Shown: positions 34,331-44,400 of the stretch, piece after piece
Layout: the number at the start of each line of letters is the position of its first letter
How positions within the stretch are numbered: position 1 is the first letter of the stretch
Origin: Sciurus carolinensis
Taxonomy: Eukaryota > Chordata > Mammalia > Rodentia > Sciuridae
Direction: 5' to 3'
DNA: 64,000 nucleotides
Assembly (NCBI RefSeq): GCF_902686445.1
Contig: NC_062232.1
Coordinates: 36,226,454-36,290,453 of the forward strand
Made by a program: the position numbers and the translations under genes
Notes under the pieces: model-generated
Databases searched by the model: none
What the model was told of the DNA's origin: nothing
The model's input: the letters and a program-made list of their open reading frames with translations, nothing else

Positions 34331-36059
34331 TCTATATCTTATTTACTGAATTGACTGAGGGGGTTGAACATGGATGCATTTTGTGAACATGAAAATCAGA
34401 CCAGGTGATCTTAACTAGTAGGTAAAAATCTAAAGATATGTTTTATCTTGAGACACCAGTAATTTTATCAAAGCAAAAAAAAAAAAAAGACTTTTAGCTC
34501 AAAAGAAGGCTATTACTTGAATGCTCAAAATCAGGAAGGAGTATTATACCCTTTTGCTCCTCTCTTAGAGGAAGTAATTTTTATGCAGACACACTAGCAA
34601 TAAACTAAGCCTAACAAACCTAAGGCCTGTGCAAAATGGTAACATTGCATGTTTTACCAAAACATTCTGTCGTAGGGATGAAAACACTGGTTCCTCTGAC
34701 ACACAACACCTCTGAGCATGGTCTCTCATTTTGGCTCAATTTTTTGGACCTAGAAGGGTATTTGATCTTCCAAGTTTCCAAAGTCCCCTCAGTGAAGTAC
34801 TGCTCAGCAACTTATAAAACTAACAAAGTTAACACTTATTGAATAATATGGGAGTTATCCCCAGGGCTATCCTCCCACCTTATAAGTAAGGATCTTGAGG
34901 CTGAAGTAGTTAACTTGCCCAATATGCATATTTAGGGGTCCTGAACTCAAGTTCCAGGGTCCCAGAGTCCTTGGTTAAACATCTGTGTTATCCTCTATCC
35001 ACAAGTCTTTCAAAAGGTTTCCAACTATGGGATTTACCTCCTCTCAGTCAGAGACTGAGGAGACCTGGGATCATCAACAAGGGATTCTATCAGTTTAATT
35101 CAATTTCTAGGGGCAAGGGCAGGCTGTGTACTATTAAGAGAAATAAGCATGGTGCACCGCCAAGATTATAACATTCGTTAAATCCAAAGATGAAAGTGAA
35201 GCTAACAATAGTTGTTATACAGTGTCACATGCAACTATACCCATTCCATTTGTTCTGGGTGCTGACTGACACCTGCCATTATGCTATTATCTTGTCACCA
35301 CTACTAATTTAATATTTACTAACTTTATATGCTGTTTAAACTGGAGAAGTTCTAATTTAATGTACATCAGTCAAATATACCTGTGTTCATTGTTTGAATC
35401 TTGAAAGAAATTAAAAATGTACCAATATACTAGAAATTGAATATATGCTATTTGTCATTATGGATATTTGGGGAAATCATACAACATTATATGAACTTTA
35501 TGATGTTAGAATATGGAAATGCTATTGAGGTACAAAATTTGGAGAAATAACTTAGAAACTAAATTATCTCTTCAAGTTCACAGGAAAATTTTGACCCAGA
35601 GGCCTCCTGAGTATTTATTGTCAAAACTTCAGGTATAATTAAAACAATTGAGTTCTTTGGTTATATGCTGTAATCTTTTAAAATAAACTTTGATTAGTTG
35701 CATGAAGGAAATGCTCTACTAAAATCTTCTAATATATAAAGTCTTCTAATAATCTTTGCAGCCATGTAAGTGTGAATGAATAATACCCTAGCAAATTCTA
35801 AATTATCATTGCAGAGGAAGTGGCTATACTGGTAATGGGCAAATGTTAAAAGACTGGAATTAGCTTCTCCTATAATGACATTTTCACTGGGATTAGAAGA
35901 AACCAAACAGGAAAATGGATGCTAAAAGGTTGAACAATAGAGCAATCCTGATATTAACATCTACCACACACCCATCAATTATGAGTCTCTGTATAGCAGG
36001 AGACTCATTTATAATATCTGACATATTTATCTTTTAAATATATCTTTAAAAATAAAGAG
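34331..36059. other. Intron interval: possible MIR at 34850-34985, otherwise unassigned
   Basis: A weak antisense MIR-like phrase is at 34850-34985 (GTAGTTAACTTGCCCAATAT). The remainder shows nothing I can name. Confidence 0.35.
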
Positions 36060-36147
36060 GGCTGGGGATGTGGCTCAGTGGTAGAGTGCTTGCCTAGCAT
36101 GTGCAAGGCCCTGGGTTTCAGTCTCAGCACTGCAGAAAAAAAAAAGA
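36060..36147 (+). mobile_element. ID SINE, near-consensus
   Basis: GGCTGGGGATGTGGCTCAGT, AGAGTGCTTGCCTAGCATGT, CAAGGCCCTGGG, then an A tail. Confidence 0.93.
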
Positions 36148-36266
36148 GTTTAAGCTTTTTCTTTAAATTTATGGCAGTTTGCTTACATCATCTGTGTTAG
36201 TAAATCAAACACACACACCAAGAAAACGGCCTGGAAGCAGCATCCCAATACAGGATAATGTTCCCT

Positions 36267-36268
<2 letters not shown>

Positions 36269-36360
<92 letters not shown>
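36269..36360 (+). repeat. Compound microsatellite (GT)21(GA)25
   Basis: A pure GT block (36269-36310) is joined directly to a pure GA block (36311-36360). No interruptions are seen. Confidence 0.97.
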
Positions 36361-36362
<2 letters not shown>

Positions 36363-36439
36363 ATATGAACGCACAGCCACAAACCATGTCCTCAACCCAC
36401 AAGTGGGTAAGTGGCCATTTTGTCAGCCTGATTAACAAA

Positions 36440-36670
36440 AACAGCCAGTGTCTATTGTGTGCTTTACAGATGCCAGATGCCTGTTCCAACTCTTTATGTG
36501 GGTTTTCTCTTTTAACCCTCTCAACCACTTTATGAAATGGATACCATTATTTATCCCCATGTGCTAGATGAGAAAATGAAGACATGGGAAAGTTAACCAT
36601 TTTGCCTAAGGTAGCACCTCTAGTTAGTGGTAGAATCGGGGTAGATACCATGCTTTTAACCTCTGTGCTC
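36440..36670 (-). mobile_element. MIR SINE
   Basis: Antisense MIR order: TTTTAACCCTCTCAACCACT, TTATCCCCATGTGCTAGATG, AACCATTTTGCCTAAGGT, then AGTTAGTGGTAGAATCGGGG. Confidence 0.75.
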
Positions 36671-38236
36671 TGCTCTGCCCCTGTATGGCAGGGAGCTCAG
36701 ACCTCAGCACCCAACCAGCAGGGAAGGGAATTCTTGTCATTGTTAATGGTTCACCCATGCCTTAAGCCTACCCTGGTGACTTCTGAGAATACACAAAGAC
36801 CCAGAATTGTGGCTCTAGCAGCACCAGGCTCTGTCCACATAGCCCAACTGGCTCCACTCACCAATGGGCTGTAGGTGTGAGACTCAAGCAGAGGAACAAG
36901 GAGATTTCATCCACTCTTACAAAGCTGCCCTCAAGCTCCTAACAGCTTACCCAGCATGTAGATGACACTTGATATGCTACCTCCTTGTATTATTTATTAT
37001 TAAATAATATTATTAATATTAATGCATTTATTTTCTATTATAATTAAGATAGGAGTTGGGTAGCTGAAATGAGCACCAGGCCAGAATTGGAAGAACTGCC
37101 AGGCTGGGATGATGCTGAAGTACAGATCCAGGGCTTCGAAAATTTCTCTTGATGATGAACCCAGTGGGTCAAGAACCCAAGGTAAGCCTGAGCTCCTCAG
37201 ACTCTTCCATGGGGAAAATAAAGGATGAGCTGGGGCAGGATGAGGCTGAAACTTAGCAGGTCCCCTCTGATGCCTACAGTGTATACCCTGCTTCCTGTTC
37301 CCAACTCATATATGTCCCACATCCAGATCCCTCATGAGTCATCTCTCATGCTTCTTGCCCAGACCAGTTCCACCAAATAGCAACAGGGCTTGCTCTCCTG
37401 GCCATACAGACCACCTGCCAGGTGTCTGTTACCATTTAGAAGCCTGGGTCCGACTCTTCCAAGATCAAATGAGCGCCTGCCATTCTGAGATGACTGCATC
37501 TCCTACCCATGCCTGGTCAAAAAAATTCTCATTTCTGTTTCGAGTTGCCCTTTCTTAGCTTTTATTTTGTGGATTGAGCAAGATCCATTCCAGAGTTGCA
37601 AAAGATAGTTCCCATGGTTCCACCAATCCAAACACTAAAACTGAGATTTAGGATAGAGGCAACATGCTGCCAGCTAGCTCCACATGGGAGGTGCTATTTG
37701 CTCTGCCAAGTTTCCAGAGATGACCTGCCCCTTGGATGGAAGAGACTACAGCAGGGATTCATTTATATACCATACACATTTCTAAAAGAATATTCTACAA
37801 TTGTCTTAGAATTTTTTAAACATCAAAAAATAAAGTTATAAATTAACTAGCTATACTCCCAGTATATCTTTGTTTATCCCAAAAGGAATGATTAAAATTT
37901 GCTGACAGCTTTAAAAATTATCAGGGAATTACCAGAATGTCCCAAGTTTAATCATTAACAAAGCTTAAAAACCTAAGTGGAATCTAGAGACTTTTAAACA
38001 TAGATTGTTGTGTCAGTCATCTACTAATTCTAAAATTCTACACACCACATATTAGTTTTGGACATTTCATCCACTGCACTGGCTTCAACTAAAATTTCTC
38101 TGTCATATACATCTGTAAACCCACATTTTTCCCCAAGTTTCTAATTGCTAGAATTCTCTTCCTGGGTGTCTTCCCAGCACCTCCAACTCTGGATATTCTC
38201 TTTCCTCCAAACCTGTCCTCTCTCCTCTTTGCTTCC
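36671..38236. other. Intron interval, nothing recognised
   Basis: No exon or nameable repeat was found. A TA-rich patch of ATT/AAT units lies near 36990-37030. Confidence 0.35.
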
Positions 38237-38297
38237 TTTTTTCTTTTTCTTTTTCTTTTCTTTCTTTCTTTTTTTTTTTTTTTTTTTTTTTTTTTTG
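38237..38297. repeat. T-rich tract
   Basis: Runs of T with scattered C, ending in a pure T run of about 30. No SINE body is attached on the right. Confidence 0.9.
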
Positions 38298-38367
38298 GCC
38301 AACATCCTCCCCATATTCTCAGTTATTTTATATGTATTTCTTTGTGAATAAAAAACCATCAGTGCTG

Positions 38368-38478
38368 AAGCTGGGGTTGTGACTCAGTGGTAAAGTGCTG
38401 GTCTAGCACATGTGAGGTACTGGGTTCGATCCTCAACACCACATAAAAATAAATAAATAAAATAAAATAAAGGTAAAA
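38368..38478 (+). mobile_element. ID SINE with 3' extension, sense orientation
   Basis: GGGGTTGTGACTCAGTGGTA, CTAGCACATGTGAGGTACTG, TCAACACCACATAAAAATAA. It shows the extension in sense orientation and so defines its order relative to the ID body. ATCAGTGCT flanks it at 38358-38366 and 38484-38492. Confidence 0.88.
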
Positions 38479-38714
38479 TAAAAATCAGTGCTATCTGATG
38501 ACCACAGAAAGAGCTAAACTTTGGGGGGATAACATACAAGGTTCACCATAACTCATTCCAGTGATCTTTTTAGTTTTGTCTCCCACTAGACCCTTCAACT
38601 CTCCACACTAAAATTTTTAAAGTTTCCTAAACACACTACCATGTTCTTTTGCATATTTTTACTTGTATACAAACTATTCTTTAGTTTAAAATGCTTTTGT
38701 TATCTAGTCTGCTG

Positions 38715-39215
38715 GCAAACTCATTTTCATTATTTTAAGAGTCAGTTCACTGTCACCTCCTCTGTGAAGTCTTCTCAGATTTTCTCAGTTTGATGTTCTC
38801 TCCAATCACTTTCCCTAGAACTTTTTTTTTTTTTTTTGATACCAGGGATTGAACCAAGTGGCACTTAACCATTGAGCCACATCTCAGCCCTTTTTTAATA
38901 TTTTACTTAGAGAAAGGGTCTCACTGAGTTGCTTAGGGCCTCACTAAATTGCTGAGGCTGGCTTTGAACTCATGATCTCCTGCCTCAGCCTCCAGAGCTG
39001 CTGGAATTACAGGCACACACCACAGTGCCAGGCTCCCTAGAATGTTTACATATGCTACTAAAAGCACCTATCATAGGTCATTAGAATTAGTTGTCCATGA
39101 TTTTGTCTCCCACATTTACTCATGAGGGCCCCAGGATCAATGACCCAGTATTACTCATTTTTTATTCCATTTGGGACAGAATGTGTGAGTAAATCTTCAT
39201 TGAATGTCTAAAAAA
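38715..39215 (+). mobile_element. L2 LINE 3' part, interrupted by a SINE
   Basis: CACTGTCACCTCCTCTGTGA and AAGTCTTCTCAGATTTTC to the left of the SINE; GTCTCCCACATTTACTCATG, GGGCCCCAGG and TTCATTGAATG to the right. The order matches L2. Confidence 0.7.
38821..39034 (-). mobile_element. B1-ID composite SINE with TSD, nested in L2
   Basis: A T run, antisense ID (GGGATTGAACCAAGTGGCAC) and antisense B1 (CTGCCTCAGCCTCCAGAGCT). The 8-bp direct repeat CCCTAGAA flanks it (38813-38820 and 39035-39042). Confidence 0.93.
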
Positions 39216-39249
39216 TGAATGGACCCCTCTTGTAGCATGTATCACCTTC

Positions 39250-39535
39250 TTCTACCTTGTAATGTTTTTTAAAATTGTTTTGAATTGACACAAAATTATA
39301 CATATTTATGAGATATCACTTATTGTTTTGATACAGGTATGTATTGTGTAATGTCCAAATCAGGGTAAGCCTATCTGTCTCCCCAAATATTTATTATTTC
39401 TTGGTGGTGAAAACATGCAAAATCCTTTCTTTTAAATTTTTGAAATATACACTACATTATCATTATCCATAGCCACCCTACTGTGCAATATAACACGAGA
39501 AGTCATTTCTCCTGTCAAACTGTAATACCTTAAAT
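39250..39535 (+). mobile_element. Old L1 3' UTR
   Basis: TTGAATTGACACAAAATTAT, ACATATTTATGAGATATCAC, TTTTGATACAGGTATGTATT, GTGTAATGTCCAAATCAGGG match the L1M 3' UTR order. Confidence 0.75.
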
Positions 39536-39663
39536 CATTCTTATTTGGGTATCTCATCTTTCTTCTTGCATTGACAAGTCTTCCAGGGCAAAAACAGCAT
39601 GATCCATTTTTTAATCTCCTACCAGAGCCTCCCCTAATGTCTACTTCTGAATAAGTGCGTAAA

Positions 39664-39727
39664 ACTCTTGTGGAGCCTTATACCATATTTTAGTCACTCT
39701 TGTGGAGCCTTATACCATATTTTAGTC
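39664..39727 (+). repeat. Perfect 32-bp tandem duplication
   Basis: Two identical head-to-tail copies (39664-39695 and 39696-39727), each starting ACTCTTGTGGAGCC. No mismatch between copies, so the event is recent. Confidence 0.97.
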
Positions 39728-39870
39728 CTTGTGAAGCTATTGCACACACAATGTCTCATTTACCCTTCATGACGCTCCTGTAATCTAGCTATAACTAACT
39801 GGTGTTATCCCCAAGTAGCACATAAAACAACTGAGTAAGGTAGCGCCTTAAACTCCACTCCTTCGGTTCT
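39728..39870 (-). mobile_element. MIR SINE, diverged
   Basis: ATGTCTCATTTACCCTTCAT, GACGCTCCTGTAATCTAG and GGTGTTATCCCCAAGTAGCA follow the antisense MIR order. Confidence 0.5.
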
Positions 39871-41274
39871 TAGAACAATGGTTATTCCATGCAATGCTGT
39901 CAACAAAGGCATGTCTATTCATCAGTCCTTTGTTTTAATCAGAGTTTTGGGGTGAATGTAGAGATTTACTACTTGTAAACAAGGCTAAACTCTATGTCTC
40001 CTGTATGAGTCTAACGGGAATACTTTGAGTGAGCTTCAACATTTGCAGTATGAATCAGAAAGGGCAAAATGACCCATGAAGCATACTGTGGGTAAGAAAA
40101 GGACTTCAGGAACCTGGAAAGAGAACATTCAGTTTCTGTAATATGTGATGGTGTGCAAGGAAACATTAAGAGCTTCTTAGTAATATTTCTAAAACACCTA
40201 GCTAGGTATACTTTTATGTCTAAGTTCCTGTGGGAGAGAAAATGTCAAAAATACCCAAAGAAAACCGAATCTATGCACAGCCTCAATGATCTCAGCATGC
40301 TGTGCTTATGGTCCCATGTACATGTATCCCCAGGCCCAGGGCCTAGCATGGGAGTTTTTCAGGGCTGGCTAGACAGAAGTGGTAGCCTGAGATCCGACCC
40401 AAAGGTGAGGAGGGCTGCAGCAAAAGCAGCAGCACTCAACATTCAACCATGGATTTCCTCTCCAGGCACAAGAGAGTCTGGTCACTTCTATCCTGCCCTC
40501 CTCGCAGGGAGCAAGACTACTTGAGATCTGGTGAGAATGTCTTAGACAACACATCTCTGGGTTCCTGAGATGTCCTAATTGCTACCCAAATACCAGAAGA
40601 TCACGAAAGTTAAGTCAAAACACTCCCCCTGGGAGAGTCTGTTAAACTAGCTGGGCTGGAAGCATTACTTATTTCCACTGACACTCCCTCCCCATACAAT
40701 CTGCCTGCCCCTCCTCAGAGGGCAAATTCCCCCACTGACTCCATCCCTCCTTCTGTGTCCACAGCCTCACTGTGGCCTAAGGGGCAGCCTCTAGCTCCAT
40801 CTTTGCCAAATATGGGCTGGGCCAGAGAGCCCAGTTGCAGCTTGGCCATCCTGCACTTCGGGTGGGGGAAACGAGGCAGGAGGGGTGATGACAGAAGAAG
40901 CATTTGCCAAAAAGGCCCTGCAAGCTCAGGTAGACCCACGACAATCAGGGAACCACAGAGAATCAGGAGAGTCTGGAAAGTCTTAGACCATCCATAGGCC
41001 ACGGCCTAACCCCTTCCTCCTGTTCAAGGCCGTTTTCTCAATTCCAAGATAATAATACGTTGTGGTGCTTGCCAGCTCCAAACGAGGGTTGGGGACGTCA
41101 AATTGAAGCAAATGACTGATCTTTGCGACAACCCCCAACAGGTGTCTCCCGCCTCCCCACCCCTTTTCCCCTCCCTTCGAAAACTGCAGCCAGATAAGGC
41201 CTGGCAGTCTTCTCCAACAGAAGTTCAAAGCCTGGGCCAGAGCCTCAACAGGCTTCCAGTCCCGGACTCTGTCC
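39871..41274. other. MAOB: Intron 1 proximal part, no repeats recognised
   Basis: Composition becomes steadily more GC-rich towards the promoter. No mobile element is recognised, which fits a promoter-proximal intron. Several open frames on both strands here (for example 40983-41663 on minus) overlap the CpG island and match no known protein. Confidence 0.45.
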
Positions 41275-41442
41275 AAGGGCGTGCCAAACCTTCCCCACGG
41301 CGGATTTGGTGTGCGGCGCTTGGAACCTGCTAGATCCCAGCGGGTGCACTGAGAGAGGGCTCCGGGATCAGCCTCCGGCCGGCCGCAACCCTGTGCCTCA
41401 CCCCGGCGGCCACCTGTTCCAGCGCGCGCAGCGGCCACTGAC

Positions 41443-41488
41443 CTGAGATGCCGCCCCCCACCACGACCACGTCGTATTTGTTGCACAT
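41443..41488 (-). CDS. MAOB: MAOB exon 1, coding part (amine oxidase [flavin-containing] B), partial
   Basis: Read on the minus strand, ATG at 41488 opens 15 codons plus one base: MCNKYDVVVVGGGISG, the last Gly being split by the splice. This is the N-terminus of monoamine oxidase B, a FAD enzyme of the outer mitochondrial membrane that oxidises phenylethylamine and dopamine. The GGGISG stretch is the first part of the Rossmann dinucleotide-binding motif (GxGxxG) that holds the FAD adenosine. The MAOA paralogue has a longer N-terminus before the same motif, so MAOB fits better. The exon ends ATC TCA G, followed by donor GTCAGT (41442-41437). The start has A at -3, and no ATG lies upstream in the probable leader. 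Compared with human MAOB as I remember it (MSNKCD), residues 2 and 5 are Cys and Tyr. The remaining exons are outside the window or not recognised. Confidence 0.93.
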
Positions 41489-41578
41489 GGTGCTCGCCCC
41501 GCTCCGCGCGGTCCCGGTACCAGCTGCTGCGGTGTCTGGGCCTCTGCCCCCGCCCGTACACTGCGCGTCGCCCCCGCT
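41489..41578 (-). other. MAOB: MAOB exon 1, probable 5' untranslated region
   Basis: This is the GC-rich sequence between the start codon and the expected transcription start. The upstream limit is an inference, placed about 25-30 bases downstream of the TATA-like element at 41601-41608. No ATG occurs on the minus strand between there and 41488, so no upstream ORF is expected. A GC box (41546-41555) lies inside it. The true start could be further upstream; 5' end data would settle this. Confidence 0.55.
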
Positions 41579-41731
41579 CACTAGCGCCTGCGGCTGAGCC
41601 TCTATATTGCCGGCCCCTAGTGCCCGGTCGCACAGCCCCGCCCGCCCGGCAGCCGACGAGCAAACCGGGTTGGAGCGCTGGGCCACCGCCCCCGCCAGCA
41701 GCTCCGCCGCCCAGGCCTGGGGAGGGCGGGC
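41546..41731 (-). promoter_or_regulatory. MAOB: GC-box (Sp1/KLF-type) cluster, MAOB core promoter
   Basis: GC boxes are visible at 41546-41555 (GCCCCCGCCC on +), 41636-41647 (two abutting CCCGCCC-type boxes), 41686-41696 (CCGCCCCCGCC) and 41722-41731 (GAGGGCGGGC). They lie on both sides of the TATA-like element. In human MAOB, Sp1-family sites in equivalent positions drive basal expression and compete with other KLF factors. Occupancy here is inference. Confidence 0.6.
41601..41608 (-). promoter_or_regulatory. MAOB: TATA-like element of the MAOB promoter
   Basis: The minus strand reads AATATAGA in an otherwise GC-rich region, about 115 bases upstream of the start codon. The human MAOB core promoter is known to combine Sp1 clusters with a TATA box, so a TATA-like element here agrees with the family. 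The match to TATAWAW is imperfect. Confidence 0.5.
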
Positions 41732-41744
41732 GCCCAGGCGGAGA

Positions 41745-41757
41745 TGACCTGGGACCT
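41745..41757 (-). promoter_or_regulatory. DR1-like nuclear receptor half-site pair
   Basis: The minus strand reads AGGTCC-C-AGGTCA, two direct hexamers separated by one base, the DR1 layout used by HNF4, PPAR/RXR and COUP-TF receptors. It lies about 140 bases upstream of the TATA-like element. One hexamer is imperfect, and a match of this length can arise by chance. Confidence 0.3.
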
Positions 41758-41907
41758 CAAAGAGTCCCTCCCCGGGGCCACTACCCCATGGCCTTCAGCA
41801 TGGTATTTCCCAATCGGATTTCCTAATGTACTACTGAGCTTGGGAGGAAGGAGGATGGCAGATCGGGGTGTCTTCCTCCAGCTCCCCAATTACTCCTGGG
41901 TGTGGAG

Positions 41908-42040
41908 CAAATAATAACAAATCCTGTGTGCTTTCCAGGTAGCAGGCACTTTGCTAAGCGTTTTATGCAAGAATCCTGTTCGACCTTACAAGGAACCATT
42001 TTACTAACGAGGAAAGCAAATGAAGTAGTTGTGAGTAAAA
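41908..42040 (-). mobile_element. MIR SINE, diverged
   Basis: GTAGCAGGCACTTTGCTAAG, CGTTTTATGCAAGAATCC, CATTTTACTAACGAGGAAAG in antisense MIR order, about 150 bases upstream of the promoter island. Confidence 0.6.
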
Positions 42041-42048
42041 AGCCAGAA

Positions 42049-42086
42049 AGAAAAAAAAAAAAAAAAAAAAAAAGAAAGAAAGAAAG
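42049..42086 (+). repeat. A-rich tract, (A)n(GAAA)n
   Basis: A long A run followed by AAAG units. The next sequence (CATGTATCAAAATATCACAC, CATAAATATGTATAATAAAT) resembles an old L1 tail, but weakly. Confidence 0.8.
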
Positions 42087-42385
42087 CCATGTATCAAAAT
42101 ATCACACTGAACCCCATAAATATGTATAATAAATGTAGATTTATTTACAACAATAATAACAAAAGCAAGAAAGATTCTGTGATTTGCTTTGATCCACCAC
42201 ACAGTATTACTATTATCTTGGCAGATACATAAGTGGGATTCCCAATCCACCTCACCCACCTTCCAAACACCTACTTTTTAACCCATTCCCCCGTGCAATT
42301 AACTGAGGTTCCTCCTTAGCGTTATAAATGCAGCACCTAAAGACACTTAAATTTCCCCACCATTGCCAGTAATCAAAACAGCCAC

Positions 42386-42478
42386 CTGTGGGAGTGTAAC
42401 GTAGTTGTAGGGGGCTGGCCTAGCATGCTCAAGTTCCTGGGTTCCATCCCCAGCACTGAAAAAAGAAAAAAGAAAAAC
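42386..42478 (+). mobile_element. ID SINE, internally shortened
   Basis: GGAGTGTAACGTAGTTGTAG, CCTAGCATGCTCAAGTTCCT, GGGTTCCATCCCCAGCACTG, then an A-rich tail. The middle of the tRNA-like head is deleted. Confidence 0.8.
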
Positions 42479-42807
42479 ACAGGAAACTGCAGGTTAACCC
42501 ACCCAGTAAGCCAGTCCTGAAGCAGTGGAAGCTGTTGAGGCTGCACGGAGGAGGCTGGTTGTGGCAGGGCAGAGGCCTTGAATGGGCAGTGTAAGATTCA
42601 GTCCCCCAAAAAGCAACATACCCCAGTGACCCTGGGATGTGGGTCTGAGGACTCTGGCTTTTCCAAACGGGGGTAATTCAACAGGGTTATAGGTTGCTTA
42701 AATAGAGGTGACTCCAGGGCATATTTCTTTAGAGTAATAAGAAAGCCACCTCTGAGAACTGAAAGTGGGAAGAAGCAATATAAGATGGTTTTTCAATAAA
42801 TAATTGG

Positions 42808-43012
42808 GTGGTCTGGGTGGGGTGGTGCATACCTGTAATCCCAGTGACTGAGGAGATTGAGGCAGGAGGATCACAAGATTGAGGCCAGCCTCAGCAACTT
42901 AGCAAAGCCCTAAGCAGCTTAGTGAGACCCTAGTCTCAAAACAAAAAAATCAAAAGGGCTGGGGAAGTGGTTCAGTGGTAGAGTGCCCCTGGGTTCAATT
43001 CCTACCAGAAAA
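42808..43012 (+). mobile_element. B1-ID composite SINE
   Basis: GCATACCTGTAATCCCAGTG, GAGGCCAGCCTCAGCAACTT (B1), then GGGCTGGGGAAGTGGTTCAG (ID). Confidence 0.93.
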
Positions 43013-43799
43013 GAAATTTTAAAATAGGGTAAAGTGTGTCCATTCAGTTTAGAAAGTGCTTCCATTCAGTTTAGGGGAGCTGTGAATCTGGGAAAGACTG
43101 GCTTCAGTGAATTGCTGACTTGATAAGAACCTAAAGCAAACCTCTATCTCATCCATCCTACCCCATTCCTGTACCCACCTGCTACCAAGGAATACCTAGC
43201 TTCTGTTGCCCTCAGACTAAGAAAGGATTGGGGAACTTCTTGATTTAAAAGTTAGTAATAGAAGAAAAAGTTTTGGTCCAGCTGTGACTTAGATTCTAAA
43301 AACTTCTACTCCCTGTGCCTGAACCCTGAGTCCCACCCCATGTCCCCACTCCAGGGAGTGAAGCTGTCTTACCCTAAAGACAGCTTGTGCTAACCTCTTC
43401 CTTGCCATGCCCTGACTGGTCCCCCTCTGTCCACAGAGTCCTGAAGCTATGAGCTCCTTAGTCATAAGCACTCTGTCTCCTCACCTAGCCTGCAAGTGGA
43501 TCACATGTCAAATGGGTTGGGTTGGATGAAGAGGATCCTAGGATCTACTTGAAATCTCTTTTGTTTGGTCCCAGCTGTGTGAAGTAGACAGGCTTGGGAA
43601 TCTAAGACTTTGAGTTCAAAACAGACTGATTACCCCTTCTCTATGTCCACTGGCAGCAAAGCCAAAAAAGGGGCCACTATTCCATTGTGCCTAGAGAAAA
43701 CTCATTGGTATACGGCATTTTTCTCAGACAACAGTAATTCTCTAAGGTAAAAAAGAAATGGGTTAAATTAGAACTCAGTCCTTGGTAGTAGCGGAAACA
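43013..43799. other. Intergenic interval, nothing recognised
   Basis: A short direct repeat (CCATTCAGTTTA, at about 43040 and 43060) is visible. Otherwise there is no nameable feature. Confidence 0.35.
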
Positions 43800-43985
43800 A
43801 GGTGCTTCCATTCCACTTTTACATCACACATGGAGTAGCATGTAGCCCTCACCAGAAGCCAGGCAGATTCCAATGCCATGCTCTTAGATTCCCAGAACTG
43901 TGAGCCAAAACAAACCTCTTTCCTTTATAAATTAGCCAGCCTCTGATATTTTGTTTTAGTAACAGAAAATGCACTAATTCAAGTT
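43800..43985 (+). mobile_element. MaLR-type LTR, 3' part only
   Basis: TGTAGCCCTCACCAGAAGCC, CCAGAACTGTGAGCCAAAAC, CCTTTATAAATTAGCCAGCC and TTTTGTTTTAGTAACAGAAA are in MaLR order. The 5' half is missing or too diverged to see. Confidence 0.7.
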
Positions 43986-43989
43986 TGTT

Positions 43990-44400
43990 TATTAGATCAG
44001 CATTTGTTGAACACTTGCTATGCTGAGCCCTGGGGAAGAGAAAAAGAAGATGGAAGCTGCCCTTACCCTCATGGGGCTCATGCTCCATCAGGGAAGAAAT
44101 CAAGGAAGAATGGTCAAAAGTGTAATTCTGAATGCTGTTCTGGAACATACAGCAGGACCAGATAATCTAACCAAGGCAATCATGGAGGACCTCAAGGAGA
44201 AAATGATATTTCTACTGGGGTGACTAGGGGACAAATGATTAGGGAGTATTCAATTACTGAGGAACACAAGCCACTCCAGGCAGAGTGAGCAGCAAGTACT
44301 AAATAGGGAGGTAAACCTGAGGTTGGAATATTGGAAGACATGGACATGGTCTGGTGAAGAATAAAGCACCTCTGACCACCTTTAGGACTTCTCACAAACA
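43990..44400 (-). mobile_element. L2-like LINE fragment, diverged
   Basis: TTGTTGAACACTTGCTATGC and CTTACCCTCATGGGGCTCAT match the antisense L2-type 3' UTR. GGAACACAAGCCACTCCAGG fits the antisense ORF part. Confidence 0.5.

Larger units (their letters stand above)
1..41442 (-). other. MAOB: MAOB intron 1 (5' part), no coding exon recognised
   Basis: The sequence begins at the splice donor (minus strand, 41442) and runs leftward to the window edge. No exon matching the next part of MAOB (the AAAKLL and VLEARDRVGGRTYT region) was found on the minus strand, so intron 1 is taken to exceed 41 kb here. Open frames inside it are short and mostly lie in SINEs, L1 or microsatellites. The content is given in the repeat entries and interval notes. 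Confidence 0.75.
41275..41745. promoter_or_regulatory. MAOB: CpG island spanning MAOB promoter and exon 1
   Basis: CpG dinucleotides and GC content rise sharply here and fall away on both sides, where the sequence is AT-rich intron and intergenic DNA. The island covers the start of intron 1, exon 1, the TATA-like element and the GC boxes. On the X, such an island is a candidate for differential methylation between active and inactive chromosomes. The boundaries are by eye. Confidence 0.75.

Noticed and set aside
36205..36535. Frames on both strands of 88-107 codons with Ser-Leu, Thr-His or Arg-Glu repeats
   Set aside because: They are translations of the (GT)n(GA)n microsatellite.
1..41000. 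MAOB exon 2 in the left part
   Set aside because: I looked on the minus strand for text encoding AAAKLL and LEARDRVGGRTY next to a splice acceptor and found none; absence by eye is not proof.
40983..41663. 226-codon open frame on the minus strand across the MAOB promoter
   Set aside because: It overlaps the CpG island, where GC-rich text lacks stop codons. It covers exon 1 in another frame, is Arg/Gly-rich and matches nothing known.
41617..41889. 90-codon minus-strand frame upstream of MAOB
   Set aside because: It spans the GC boxes in the CpG-rich region and has no recognisable domain; best read as chance.
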